64,000 nt of DNA from Mesocentrotus franciscanus (lineage: Eukaryota > Echinodermata > Echinoidea > Camarodonta > Strongylocentrotidae): contig CP137682.1 in the NCBI GenBank assembly GCA_037976565.1, positions 5,206,827 through 5,270,826 on the forward strand, written 5' to 3'. The first letter of the stretch is position 1. Each line of letters starts with the position of its first letter. Under the pieces are notes generated by a model. That model was given only the letters and a program-made list of their open reading frames with translations, searched no databases and was not told where the DNA came from. A program made the translations under genes and the position numbers. Positions 23,991 to 37,094 of this stretch are shown here, piece by piece.

Positions 23991-24361
23991 CCCATGCCCC
24001 CCTCGCCCGGGCTTAGCCTTAACGTTGTCTTTTTTTATCTTTAACATTGTCAGTATAGCACAACATGCGCAGTCATAAATTAGAATAAGAGCAATAACCA
24101 TGCACTTTGAACTTTGAAGGCATTTGCGGTCTTAAACAAGAACTCAAGTGTCCTTTTAAAGAAAAAAGAAAGAAAAAAAATCAAGCTAAAGTTGAGTTTG
24201 GCAGAGAATAGCGCAGCCTTGTGTTGATATAAATTAAAATACACTATGATTAGCACGTTGCATCCATTCTTCAAGCAGTGACTCTTGAAGATATGTCTCG
24301 ACTCTCAAAATTGCTATAAAGCTTAAATCTCGTATAACTGCTACATGATCATTACAGTTGG

Positions 24362-24560
24362 AGGTGTCGTGGTATTGTGGGTCACTCACTTGGTTTTCAA
24401 TACTAGGGTTGAGGGTTCGATTCCCAGCCCGGCACTTACGTCCTTTGACAGGACATAAATTCACTTTTGCCACTTTCCACCTACGTCTTAAATTGGTAGC
24501 CGGTAGGATGCGAAAGTCATTGTAGTTTGCTCAGCATTGTGAGCGCTGTAAAATGGCGCC
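24362..24560 (+). mobile_element. tRNA-derived SINE
   Basis: The head 'gaggtgtcgtggtattgtgg' is followed by a B-box-like 'gggttcgattcc' about 35 nt downstream. The body has 'cacttacgtcctttgacagg' and 'ccactttccacc'. The minus-strand SINE at 43406-43770 has the same layout. Confidence 0.7.
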
Positions 24561-25009
24561 TAGCTGGAAAGCTCCCCAGGCCCCAGGGAGTAGAGAATGC
24601 GCATGCATTGTGTGCGGGCAAGCATGATACAAATTACCAGGGTAATTAATAACCTTTGAAGGGATAGTTGAGTTTTTTTGCAGAGGGCGCTACACATAAT
24701 AATTTTGTTGTGAGATAATGAAAAACTGAGTGTCAAATATGTAAGAATATACAATTTAAATGACAAAATCATTTATGTTTGATCAAAATCGGTTCAGAGA
24801 CGGCTGGAATATCCATAAATATAACCATTTTTAATATCTGTGGTGCCCCACAAATATTCAGTAATTTTGAACCAGCCGTTGAAAAAGAGATAGCGCCTTA
24901 TACGTTTTATTCCAGCCAATGCTAATATTGGCCTTTTCGTGTTGGTTATAATACGTACAACCAGCCGGCCCGTGTATTGTTATTATAAATTAATTAACGG
25001 TCACAATAT

Positions 25010-26820
25010 TTGTTTGAAAGTGGAGCTGAATTGGTATGATCGTATTCAGACCATCTGAATTTTAAAGTACTTTCAGATATAAACACAATGAATCTGGCAA
25101 TGGAAGTGCTCTTTATCGAATTAGTCTTACAAAACAAGAAAAATATCGTAGTTGGTACTATTTATCGCCCCCCCCCCCTTCTTCCAATGACAACCAATTC
25201 TTAGTTGAAATGCAGCATTTACTTGTTCAACCCCTTCTTCAAAAATAAACTTTGCATTATTATGGGAGATTTCAGCGTTGATATTTTAAAATGTAATGAT
25301 AATCAGTTCTCTCATGATTTTCTGGATACCTTGCTTTCATATTCTTTTGTTCCAGTAATATCAAAGCCTACGCGATTATCCACTCAGTCGTGTACTCTCA
25401 TCGATAATATATTTGTAAATGTTGATCATTGACAAACTGAATCTGGCATTATACTGTCTGACTGACATATCAGATCACTGTCCAGTTTATTGCAAAATTC
25501 AAAGTTTGTTTAATCTTGCTAAATCACCTCCCCCTCAAAAATGGTAAGGAAATTTACAGCCTCCAAAATTGATAAATTAAAAGAAAAGCTGGGCTGGATT
25601 GATTGGGCAGAAGTTTTGGCTCATACTGATGTAAATGTGTCTTACAACAATTTTATCCACGTTCTAAAAAAGCTCTTGACGAATGTATTCCACTAGAGAG
25701 ATGCAAGTTTTCTAATTATAGACATAAACCATGTAACCCTTGGGTCTCCAAGTCTGTATTAAGATCAGTTAATAGGAAAAATAACTTGTATTATGAATTT
25801 CGTGCGAACCCCACTCCAAAACTTCGTAATAAATATGTTAAATACAAAGACACATTCACAAAGATTCTGCGACTAGAGAAACAAAGATATTATTGCATCC
25901 AGTTTGAAAAAAAAGAAATCCAACATAAAGGAAACATGGGGAGTTATTAATAAGGCCTTGAACCAAAAAAGTGGGGGAAAAACATAATACAAATCCGAGA
26001 GGGTAATAAGACCATCAATGATGAAGAATCTATTGCTAATCACTTTAATGATTACTTCTAAAAAACATTGGACCCAATCTTGCCAAGAAAATTCCTGTTG
26101 TCGAAAAACCTTTTCATTCCTTTTGAAGAAAAAATATCAGAATTCTATATTTTTTAGTCCAACCAAACAATACGTATCCATAAATGGGGTAGACTCAGCC
26201 TTTCAACAGTTAATTTGTGGAGTTCCACAAGGATCCCTTCTGGGGCCTCTTTTATTTATATTGTATATGAATGACTTTTGAAACTCATCCAATGTTTTGT
26301 CGTTTATATTATTTGCTGATGATTCTTCTGTGTTTTCTCTCACAAAAACCCCAATGCACTACTTGAAACCATTAATCTTGAACTGAAACTTGTTGAAGAG
26401 TGGATTTGTGCTAACAAACTTTCCTTGAATTTAAATAAAACTCAATGTATGCTCTTCAGCAGCTCTATTCCGGGATTGCCTGGCTGTGTTAACATTAATA
26501 AAACAGTTATGAATTTAGTTGATTCGTAAAAATTCCTTGGTATTATCATTGACAATAAACTCTCTTGGAAAGAACACAACTTATATTCAAGCAAAATACT
26601 ATCAAGGAACATTGGAATAATTAATAAATTAAAAATGTCGTTTCCTAAGTATATTTTGAAAAGTTTGTACTCGACGCTAATCTTGCCTTATCTTAACTAT
26701 GGCATACTTGCAAGGGGAAATTCGTTTAATTACCAGTTGGACAAATTATTGATACTTCAAAAACGCGTCATACAAGTAATCTGCTACACTAACAGGTTAA
26801 GGCACACTAATAGTGTATAA
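25010..26820 (+). pseudogene. Non-LTR retrotransposon with endonuclease and RT remnants (LINE-2 of window)
   Basis: APE-type endonuclease motifs are visible: KNIVVGTIYRPP (about 25140), IIMGDFSVDIL (about 25258) and SDISDHCPVY (about 25465). These are followed by a linker, the RT core QLICGVPQGSLLGPLLFILY (about 26206) and FADDSSVF (about 26312), then LPYLNYGILARG. The RT block before the GVPQGS motif is deleted between about 26050 and 26160. Many stops and frameshifts occur. It ends exactly where duplicated block copy B begins. The layout fits a Jockey/CR1-group element. It cannot move on its own. Confidence 0.88.
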
Positions 26821-26822
26821 GT

Positions 26823-27640
26823 GTAATAACCATTAGCAATTACCCCGCAAAGAATGATCAAGCAACTTGGTTTTGTTAGGAATGACAAGAGATCCGCTCA
26901 TTATTTTGGAGACGTACGAGTATTAACAGTATGTTGGTTATCACATCACTACATCTAAAGGCTCGTTCATATACATGTCTCCAAAACCGCGGCCTTTTTA
27001 AAATACTTTTTTTATGAAGACGGAAATTGCATAGGGTTTAAGTTTTTGTATCTGATAACACAGAGCTCAGTAAATAGTTGCAAGTCCTTTGTTACGCGCA
27101 GTTGCCATTCATTTTACACTTTTAAAAAACCCGAAGGAGCTTTTCATTTTTGCAGTGGTTTACCGCGCCATATCTGAACAAGCCTTAATGCATATCCGCT
27201 ATGTCATTCACATCAGTGAACAGAATTGTTGGCATCACATTCGTTGTGAGGAGGGTGGGGGTATCATGAGGGTGAGATAATTTATTATTATTAGTTCACA
27301 TGCTAACGGGATAGAAAAAGAGGGAAAAAGTGACCGGCTACTGGATGGAGATTCCTTTTCGCTTGGCACGTTTTGGTAACAAAACTGTCATAAATGGCAC
27401 TAATTTAGAATCAAATACCGGTCATGTTGGGGATTCCATGAAGTTTTTGCAGCCTTGCTTTAATAACGGAAGATATCGTATGATAAGGTCGGTGTTATCT
27501 GTTTGACTCCCCAGGGGGAGGGGACCCATTTCTCTCTCTCTCTCTCTCTCCCCCTCTGTTTCAGACACTCACGCACCCACGCTCACAACACGTCAGCACG
27601 TCCACACCCGTTGTCAAGAATCACTCAACACTCATCTTCC
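26823..27640 (+). repeat. Duplicated block, copy B (empty site for family 2)
   Basis: Direct-repeat partner of 22659-23990. It has an intact TTAA at 27185-27188 where copy A carries the 533-bp element, and contains a CT microsatellite near 27530-27550. Confidence 0.85.
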
Positions 27641-27779
27641 CCCATCCCCATTTATTTCATGTGCTTCTTCAAATTCTGTATATTTGTAAGCGTTGCGGTA
27701 ATTTTTGTTTTTAGAGCTTTTAAATAATCATCATTACTATCATTATTATTATTAATATCATTATTATTATTAATATTAA

Positions 27780-28104
27780 TGGGTGGTATTCCGATAGCGC
27801 GTACTAAGTTAAGCCTGGCTTAACTAGTTCACACTTTTATGGAGTGCCTGTTGCCAACTCATTTACCCTGTACAGATTATTTTATTCCTGCAATGTAAAG
27901 TGTCCAAAATATTAATTTTGCAATGAAATGGGAAGAAAAAGATAATTATGAGTATGAACCGATTTTCAATAAAGTCTTTGGTAGATTATCTTTGTCATGA
28001 ATATTGAAGGAGGAAGATGATACCTAGCATTCCATAGAAGTGTGAACTAAAATTCTTGTTTAGTCTGGACTTAGTCCTGGCTTAACTTATGAGAATACCA
28101 CCCA
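27780..28104. mobile_element. 325-bp TIR element (TGGGTGGTATTC ends)
   Basis: The left end TGGGTGGTATTC and right end GAATACCACCCA are exact inverses. Sub-terminal words are also mirrored: 'aagcctggcttaact' at the left against 'agtcctggcttaactt' at the right, and 'agttcacacttttatgga' against 'ccatagaagtgtgaact'. There is no ORF. The target duplication is unclear because of the ATT-rich flank. Confidence 0.8.
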
Positions 28105-28109
28105 ATATC

Positions 28110-29515
28110 ATTATCTTTGTCGCCGTAGGGCAGGGGCAGATTCTTTGCCGGGGGTCCAGGGGTTGGAGCCCCCAGAAGATCTAGAGTTTTTAGCAATTAA
28201 AAAAACGTCGTTCAAGATGGCCGTCACGAGCGATAGAAATTGGGATCTTCTCATTATAATTGACACAACCCCTATTATTTCAGGGTAGCGGCTTTTTAAA
28301 GATTTTTGTTATTTTCCTCTTTTTGTTTGGTCTCCCTCTCTCCTTTTTCTCTCTTCTTCTCTTGTACCTTCTTTGTTCTTCTCGTCTCCTTTTTCTTCCA
28401 TCGCTCTTTCTTTTGTTGTGTGCGCGCGCCCATGTGAGTGTGTGCGTTATATGCGCTGGTGCGCGAGCGTGTGTGTGTACTGCTTAGTACATCTGGAGCC
28501 CGAATGTTAACGTCACCATCCAAAAAAGGCGAGACTCACTTTCGAACAAGGTCCGTCCGAGTCGGCTTGTCGGCTTCATTTACATAACTTCAATCTTAAA
28601 TTTGCTTTATTTTTCTTTATTTTGTGATCTATGGATAGACGTGACGACGAACTTCATGCCAAACGATTTTGATTACATGAGTACGTAACTATAACAGTTT
28701 ATTCTAAGCTTTTGACGAGTTGATGTCATGTAGGAGGTTATACTGCTGGCCTGGATAAACCGAGTTCAGAGACTGGCTAAATTCATCTTGGTTCATTTGT
28801 TTTTATCATTTCGTAAGTATAATTTCTTATAACATTATTCAATTCAATGTATTTATTTGTCCAATTTATACGTTCAACATGGATATTAGTTTCGCTCACA
28901 AGTAAAATTAAGGCTCAGACATGGTTTACAAAGAACAGAAATAGGATACAAAATATGGTTTCATTTTGATGATGACAAAATAACAGTCTTACATAATATT
29001 GATTTTCTTTTGGTTATGGCTTGTTTTATTTCCTATGTTACGTAATTTAACTTTCTTCATGGATATTTATAACTAAATATTGTTTACCACTTATACACAT
29101 AGAAAATTAAGCCTTTAAACTGAATTGAACTATATCGGAATAAATCTGATAAACTGAAATTTAAAAAAATGGTTTATATGGGCAAATGTGTTAATAAATG
29201 ACTCTCATATCATTTTCTTAATATCATTATATCATGTATATGATCTCACTCACTCTCTCTCTCTCTCTATCTGTTTCTTCATTCATAACCCGGTTCATCA
29301 GCCCTTTTCAGGAATTCACGCACGAAAAAATACCCCTCTCTCTCTCTCTCCTAATTTCTCTACTTCTATACAACAATCAAGTAGTCCTCAATAGGACGAA
29401 ACACGAAATAATACTTCTCCCTCCCTACCGCTACTTTCTATTCCCTTTCAAATCCAACAATCGTTTTCATCACTATCCCCATGGTGAAACCGCAAACCAA
29501 ACAATTTTTTACTAA
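28110..29515. other. Non-coding, simple-sequence rich
   Basis: A possible hAT-like left end (CAGGGGCAGATTC, about 28130) has no partner. CT tracts lie near 28320-28360, 29250-29275 and 29335-29350. No gene is seen. Confidence 0.45.
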
Positions 29516-29519
29516 TATC

Positions 29520-29668
29520 TCTTTAAGACAACGATTGAAACTTCAGCGGGTTATTATTTTTGCTTTTTAAACGTTTCGCTAATCACTGAAGTAAAAGACT
29601 TGAAAAAAAAACAGAATTTGAAAAATATTATGAAATTTATATATAATTCAGCACTAGTGATGGTAGCA

Positions 29669-29707
<39 letters not shown>

Positions 29708-29842
29708 ATAGGTATAGTAGCAGTAGTAGTACTAGTAGTAGTACAAGGAGTACAAGAAAAAGAAGAATAAGAAGAAGTAGTAGTAGTAGTAGTAGTAGTA
29801 CATGTGGTAGTAGTAGTAGTAGTAGTAGTAGTAGTACATGTG

Positions 29843-29875
<33 letters not shown>

Positions 29876-30358
29876 TTAGGGGTAGTAGTAGCAGTAGTAG
29901 TAGTGTTAGTAGAGTTGAGGCAGTAGAGTAGATGATGTTGTTGTTGTACTGAGACAATGATTGAATTTCAGCGGGCTGTTATTTTTTATTTTAAAATGTA
30001 TCACTACTCACTGAAGTCAAAGATTTAAAAAAATATATGTGTATATTCACAAAATTGGGAAAATATTGTGACGTTGATATATATTTTAGCACAGTTGTGT
30101 AGTAGCAGTGTTAGTAGTAAAAATATTAATGGAAGAAGTAGTAGTATGTCTGTAGTAGAAGTAGTAGAATGAAGATAAGAAGTAGTAGTAGTAATAGTAG
30201 TAGAAGTAGTAGTAGTGGTAGTAAAAGAAGTGTTAGTAGTAGTAGTAGTAGTAGTAGTGGTAGCAGTAGAAGAAGAAGACGTAGTAGTGGTGGTGGTGGT
30301 AGTAGTAGTAGAAGTAGTAGCAGTAGTAGTAGTAGTAGTAGTAGAAGTAGAAGTAGTA

Positions 30359-30398
<40 letters not shown>

Positions 30399-30413
30399 AA
30401 GTAGTAGTAGTTT

Positions 30414-30455
<42 letters not shown>

Positions 30456-30465
30456 AAGATTAAAT
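29520..30465. repeat. Two-copy module with giant (AGT)n trinucleotide arrays
   Basis: A leader (29520-29650: 'acgattgaaacttcagcggg' ... 'ttcagcac') followed by a TAG/AGT array (29655-29935) is repeated as a second leader (29950-30100) and a second array (30105-30465). The arrays are interrupted by AGA and GGT units. Long open frames in every direction here (poly-Ser, poly-Leu, poly-Val) are translations of the microsatellite, not genes. Confidence 0.9.
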
Positions 30466-30469
30466 CCAT

Positions 30470-31780
30470 GCTTGTCCAAAAGATCGATGAGTTTACATCA
30501 CTGAGTGCACCGTGGTAAATTCCAATAATTCCAATAACAAGAAAGAGCGAACTTCTTCCGTGACGTATGTACACCTACTTGATTTACGCCTTAAGCTGGT
30601 GTCCATATTTGTATGAGAGCGATCGATAAAAGCTAATTATTTAGACTCGGTGATTGTATCAACAAATAAATGAAAAATGTTATGGGCTACGGGATAGTAA
30701 TTTGGAATCTTTTAAGATGAGATAGAGAATGTACCATCTTCGTTACGGCGTTGGGGTAAATAGCTTCGGTTTCAGTTTCAGCTTATTGTTTCATATCACA
30801 TTTTCATTTTCAAGAAATAAATGGTACAAACAAACATGGATGATATTGCCATAGACTAGAACAGGAGGTAAGTATACCTCATACCTTGGAACATGATAGA
30901 AATTACCACAAATATTCACTGATTTTCGTTACATGGAGAGGTCTCTTTTTAGAAATATCACTCTTCTTAATTAGAATTGGTTCCCGATTTAGACAAGAAA
31001 GCTTTCACATATTGTGTGTCATCAAATGCACAGTTTTTTTTGCATGAATGAATAATATCATTACGAAACCTAATGAGAACGAGTCTAATATTTCATCTCA
31101 TTGGGTTTTTTTTTAATTTAGGTTATATGTGACCTTTGTCTTCTCATGCGCAGATTGTTTCTACGAACTGGCTTATTGGAAATTAAGAAACATTATCTAC
31201 AGGATGTTTTTTTACAAACGGTCTCCCTAACCATTTTAGTTCCAGTAGATATTGTAATCTAATCACATATATATATATATATGTGATATTCGTATCAAAT
31301 GATAGCAAAATACACGCCTAATCATTGTTGTATAACCTGCTGGTGAAATTGACTGGTTGGTGAAATTCCCCAATATTATGAGTACAGTAATGGTGTATCC
31401 GTGTCTCAAAGTCAAATGTAATATAAGAATGGAATAGAATATGTAACTCTTTGTCAATTTGTCATATATGTGAATATGTGATGGTATATAGATCGTCGTC
31501 TGGGTGTCAATTCGCCGTCGCAAGGATCATCTATCTTATACACTTTGTCGTGATAAAAGGGCGCATAAATGTGATGGTATATAGATCGTCATCTACGTGT
31601 CAATTCGCCGTCGCAAGGATCATCTATCTGATACACTTTGTCGTGAAAAAAGGCGCATAAATGTGCTTGAATTTATATATATATATGCAACCAATGTTGA
31701 AGCTTTGACTATCTAAATTGAACGTCAACATCAAGACAGGGATTCCCGTTAAAGTGAAATGAAACCCAACAAACATTAGC
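30470..31780. other. Non-coding stretch
   Basis: No gene is recognised. It contains a (TA)n tract at 31267-31282 and the 93-bp tandem repeat listed separately. Confidence 0.5.
31476..31661. repeat. Tandem duplication, 2 x 93 bp
   Basis: The unit from 'atgtgatggtatatagatcg' to 'gggcgcataa' is repeated once with period 93 and a few substitutions. The parallel reading frames give a repeated peptide, but no start context or domain supports coding. Confidence 0.9.
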
Positions 31781-31784
31781 CGAT

Positions 31785-32540
31785 AATCCTATCCATAATT
31801 ATCAGTCAGTTTTTAAAAAAATCTTTAAATTACTCCAATTATATTACTTAGCAAAGAAAGCAGTCTTTCCCAAGTTTGCAGTTTCCTTTCTAGCCACTCT
31901 CACACGGGGGTCGCCATCTTGATTAAAATAGTGATGTCATGGTTGTCATATCCATTGACCAGCATAGAATGGATATCATGTTGCATAAAAACACGCTATT
32001 GTACAACCAAAATTCATCGATGCAAACAGCAGTCATCTTGTTACTTCGGCATCTCAAACAAGTCATTTCTTTGAGCATTTCAATGTATGTCTTTATCACT
32101 CTTTTGAATAATGGGCAGAGCTTTTTGTGACCATGCAACAACGTATGCATGACTAATGTTACTTAACAAAAGAAACTGCTCAAGTGTTCCAAACAGCAGA
32201 ACCAAATATCTTATCACATGTGATTAAAGAATATCCTTTCATCTGAATGCATCATCAAAATGTTCAATTATTAGGAAACCATTGTTATATGGGTACATTT
32301 CACATGTGAGTGTCCTAAGTATATTGCAGCTTAAATACAGGTCAGTGAGTATCTCACAAGCTGTACTACTCTGACATCACAATTTTAACTAAGATAGCGA
32401 CTCCCATGTGAAAATGGCAAGCAAGGAAACTGCAAACTAGGGAGATACTGTTTTCCTTTCTAAATAATAAGATACAAGTAATTTTAAGATATTCGAATTG
32501 ACAGTCAATTTTTAATAAGATTATCAGTTAAAGTTTTTGG
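31785..32540. mobile_element. Foldback element with ~150-bp imperfect inverted arms
   Basis: The left arm (about 31785-31940) contains 'tttgcagtttcctttctagc', 'gtcgccatcttgattaaa' and 'gtgatgtca'. The right arm (about 32365-32540) contains their inverses 'ggaaactgcaaactag', 'tttaactaagatagcgac' and 'tgacatcac'. The spacer is about 430 bp with no ORF. The exact ends are not resolved. Confidence 0.65.
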
Positions 32541-32584
32541 ATCACATTCTCCTTTGAATATTCCGATGGCTGCATCGGATGTCT

Positions 32585-33910
32585 AGAATAATAATAATAG
32601 TGGGTTTTTGTATAGCGCTCATGTGTGTCAAACCTCAGACTCCTGGCGCTCCACAATTATTGATATTATATTTTGCATCTATTCGTGATTAGAATCATGG
32701 ATATTTGTTTGCATTTAATCAACTTCGAAAGGTGAAAGAGAGGTAAGTGCATATACCTATTATCAAAATAGTGCTGCGGGGAGCTCCATTGGCGAAATTC
32801 TTTTAATACTCAGCATCATTATTGCCTCGATTCCAGAGGCACTTTTAGGAGAGAAGAAAAAGCCTTAAAAACCGGATGAAAAAGGAGAAAAAACATATTC
32901 AAAAAGAAATATGTGATTTCTGCACGGCACCTGTTGATGTACTTTCTAAAACGATCTGTTAAAATGAGTTTATCCCATCTATTCAATATGATCATGAACA
33001 TTTCCCGCACCCACCCACCCACATGAATTGCATGGTGAAGACGCAATAGGTTGTCATCATGGTTTTATAACACAATGATGAAATAGCATGAAGAGCAGTT
33101 GATTTGGCTATACTATGTTAATTATATGTACCCAATTATCATTGAAATTATTAATAATCAAAAGTAGGAACTATTAGATTACAATTCATTATTACAAATT
33201 TTTCTGCGAAGCATATTTTTTCGTTTTATCCCCTGATAGTTTACTACGCCTATAGGTACCTTATTGTTTCTGTTTCTTTTTCTGGGTACCCCTACCCAGT
33301 AGGAAGCCTTTACTGTGTATGTTTTCCTTCATCTTTTATTGATCCTTTTCATTTCAAATGAAATATTACATAGTATCAACTTAAATTATGATGGGTCATA
33401 TCATTCATATCATAAAATATAAATTACGTGAAAAGAACACATGTCTAACAATTTTTTTTAAATCAAACGACCTGTTGTCGATTGCTAATATTAAGAGGTT
33501 GCAGGAGATTACAAAAGACAACCAGAAATAAACAACGCTCATTAGAAAGAAAAATGAATACAGAGAGCAGGTACCTGGCCAAATGAGAGGAACATACTGT
33601 CCTACTGAGGAAGCTTGGCTTTTTATTAGCATGATTAGTAGTCAGTGCTATATGTAGGATTATGAAAAAGCGCTTCATAAATCCAACTGTTATTACTGCT
33701 ACTGTTGTTATCAGTATAGCATTATGATGAGAATGTTATGTATCAACATTTGATGGTGTACCAATACATGCGTGTCCATTGTCGATTATGAACTTATACC
33801 CAATTTGATTAGAATTTTTTCATAAATACGTATTGACCGATAATTGTGCTTATTATAGTACGACGTCGCATGGTAACTGAGCAGAAGCTTGTCAGTTAAT
33901 AATCGTTACA
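32585..33910. other. Non-coding stretch with a SINE-tail fragment
   Basis: At 32588-32650 an (AAT)n run followed by 'tatagcgctc' resembles the tail side of the SINE at 43406. Nothing else is recognised. Confidence 0.4.
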
Positions 33911-33916
33911 CATTTT

Positions 33917-36300
33917 TGTTTGTTTGTTTTATTTATTCACCATGTAAAATAATTGTTTACAGATAATACAATTCAGTGGGTTACATCGAGATATAATACA
34001 TAGTAGGAACAGTGCATAAACAAAAAATGTTTGAAGCGCAACGTCCCTAAGATAACATAGTTGATAATTATTAGGTTTAGATAGAACATGGCTTAAAATA
34101 AGACATTCTGTCGTTACAAAAATAAAAACAAAATACAAAATAAATGCTTAAATCAAAATCATACCCCTTAGCGTAATTGAATAACAAGCAAAAACAGGGG
34201 AATACACATTACCTCTTCTTGACAAAATAGCACTATAAAATATGTACCTCAAAAGTTAACAAACATATTTTGAGAGAAATAATTCCTTCAGTTTCTTTTT
34301 AAATAACAAAAGGCTATTACAAGTTCTTATTTCCGGTGGCAAAGCATTCCAAATGTCAGGACCTACATATCTAATCGATCTGTGGGCTAAGGCACTCCTT
34401 GGCGTAAACAAATGGAAATCAGAAGAATGTCTGGTTGGATAGTTATGAATGTCTCTATTTAGAGTAAAATCGTTACAAAATGATAAAGGCAGTTCTTTTT
34501 TATTAAGTCGGTACATGAACACTGCAATTTGCATAAAATGAATATCAGTAACTTTCAAAGTTCTTAATCTGAAAAATAATGGGTCAGTGTGATCAAAGTA
34601 CCCAGAGCCACAACAAATTCTCATGGCTCTCTTTTGTAATCTCAAGATACCATCAGTATTTAATATATTAATGGCCCATACAATGTTACAGTAAGAAATA
34701 CGTGAATGAATGAAAGAATTGTAAATAATGCACAAAATACGAAGTGTAACAAAAGGCTTTAACTTGTACATAACACCAATATAACGAGACAAAACTCGAG
34801 AAAGATCACGCACGTGTTCATGCCAAGACAAGCACTCATCGATATAAATGCCTAGGAATTTGGTATTTTTCTTTTGTTGAATGGAGATGCTATCTATCTT
34901 TAATGGAACATTAGTTTGTTCAGTGTGAGCACGAGTTTTAAAGTGGATGAAGTTAGTTTTACCCAAATTCAACGATAATTTATTGCATTTAAACCAGTTA
35001 GATAATTTTGGCAATTCAGTATTTAGTGTTTGAACAAGATTATCTAGGTTTGAGTGAGAGCAAAAAATATTAGCGTCATCAGCAAATAATATGTATTGTA
35101 GTAAGGAAGAGACATTAGAGATATCATTAACATAGATTTTTTTTCAAAAAAGAAGCGGGCCTAAAATAGAGCCCTGGGGCACACCATACGTAATTGATGA
35201 CATGGTCGATTTGGCATTATTAAATATTGTATATTGACTTCTACAAGAAAGGTAACTACGAAACCAAATTAAAGGTACACCTCGTATCCCGTAATGGTAA
35301 AGCTTGTGTAGAAGTATGTCATGATCGAGGGTATCAAATGCCTTACTTAAATCCATGAAAACTCCTATAACATGCTCGTGTTTGGCTAAGGCAGATGATA
35401 CCCTATCATATAATTTTATAATAGCAAATTCCGTTGAATGACATTTCCTGAATCCATACTGATCATTATTAAGTAAGCTGTTGTCAGTCAAAAATGTATA
35501 TAGTCTATCATAAACGAGTCGTTCTAATATTTTGGAAAAACATGAAAGTATTGAGATAGGCCGATAATTACTGAATGAACTAGCATCGTCCTTCTTATAG
35601 ATGGGTATTACTTTCGAAATTTTCATCATTGAGGAAAACTACCAGAGAACAATGACAGGTTGATTATGTAAACGAGGGGCTTAATTATACTTCCAATAAT
35701 ATTTTTTAGCAAATGTGTATTCATCTCATCATGTCCAGTTGAATGACTGGATTTGAGTGATGCAACAATCCTCATTACCTCAACTGGATTTGTAGGGTTA
35801 AAAAAATACTATTTACAGAGGAATCAAAAAGAGAATCACGAAAACTATTGCTACACCCTTTGATTTTCGAGGCCTGTTCAGCACCTATGTTTGAAAAATA
35901 ATTATTAAAACAATTTGCAATGTCATGTGGGTCCTTTACAGTAATATCATTGTGCCTAATCACGGTTGAATGAGAAACATTCCCCCTTTTCAGAATATCA
36001 TTTATTATCTTCCACTTGGAGGAAGAATCATTTGCCTGTTCAAACTGTTTGGTATAATACATTCTTTTTGATATACGTATAATATGTGTTAGCTTATTTC
36101 TATATTTCCTATATTCCTGCTTCTTTCTATCTGTAGGGTTACAAAGACTTTTTTTATACAGCTTATTTCTTTGTTTAATAGATTTCAGAATTCCTCTGGT
36201 AATCCAAGGATGTTTGGGTAAATTTCTGCGAGTAACTTTTGGTATATTTTTTATATTCAAATAGTAGCAAACAACTCCCGACGAAATTGAATCAGTATGT
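33917..36300 (-). pseudogene. Non-LTR retrotransposon, 5'-truncated, nearly intact RT (LINE-3 of window)
   Basis: Read on the minus strand. A linker region (36260-35775) is followed by RT with YRPISILSCFSKILERLVY, QYGFRKCHSTEFAI, GVFMDLSKAFDTLDHDILL and TYGVPQGSILGPLLF (35629-35144). One frameshift in a T-run near 35140 precedes ILFADDANIF. Then come the thumb and C-terminal region ending ALPPEIRTCNSLLLFKKKLK (35014-34256). The endonuclease half is missing. The 3' UTR ends in a (TTTG)n-type repeat, on the plus strand 'tttgtttgtttgttttattt' near 33917. The architecture fits CR1/Jockey-group LINEs without RNase H. The frame is disturbed only at about 35140 and about 35775-35640, so this is the youngest LINE here. 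Confidence 0.9.
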
Positions 36301-37089
36301 TAATGAAATGGAATGATTAATCAATAAAATGGACTGCTTAATTAACTAATATAAACGGCGAATATAGCCATGACTTCTCCATCGATAGGCTTTTCATTTC
36401 GGTGTATTTAATGCGAGCTAAACAGGCAGGCTGTGAGTAATCTCCCGATGCCCATCTTTGCAATCAACGGCTCTCCGTCATATTTCAAATTAAACTCTAG
36501 TATAAATCTAATTAAGCAATGTTGATCATTCATATAAGCGACCAATCGATAAACTAAATGGAATAATTATCGACTGATTTCAAGCGTGGGCAGGATATAC
36601 CCAATGTTTGACTTTCACCAAGGCAAATAATGCATATTCAATTACTCTTTTTGACCTCTAAATCGGTAAAGTCATATCATGCATGATTATGATTCATGCA
36701 TTACGCGCAGTTTATCGGTGAAACATTTAACGTAGTGTGAATATTCGAGAAGTTTGAGAATCATGTCTTTATTGGTTTCCTGATGAATGATCAATTAATG
36801 ATTATAAAGGCCGCCCTTTGAAGAACATCATTATTAATTCTTATACCTAAGTAAATGACATAGTCGGCAAGCAACGTGTTTTAATTTGCCGTTCTTAAAA
36901 CTTCGTACGGGTAACTATATGGGCAGAATCACATTCTCTACCCACAGAAACTTGTAAAAAACATTCTACTATCATAATTTTTTATGACTAAATTTGCTGT
37001 TCAGCGATCATTACGTGCCTTTTCCCTATCATGATTTATTAATTTGATTATTTCAAAATTTCAACTATTCTGTTCTTTGCCAATTTAGT
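36301..37089. other. 5' flank of the seven-transmembrane gene
   Basis: Non-coding. It ends in a pyrimidine-rich stretch and 'ccaatttag' just before 37090, which could be the acceptor of a 5' UTR intron. No promoter motif is called. Confidence 0.5.
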
Positions 37090-37094
37090 GCATC

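Noticed and set aside
30126..30504. Long open frames giving poly-Leu, poly-Ser or poly-Val proteins of over 100 aa
   Set aside because: They are open in several frames on both strands because of the (AGT)n array. There is no start context or conservation.
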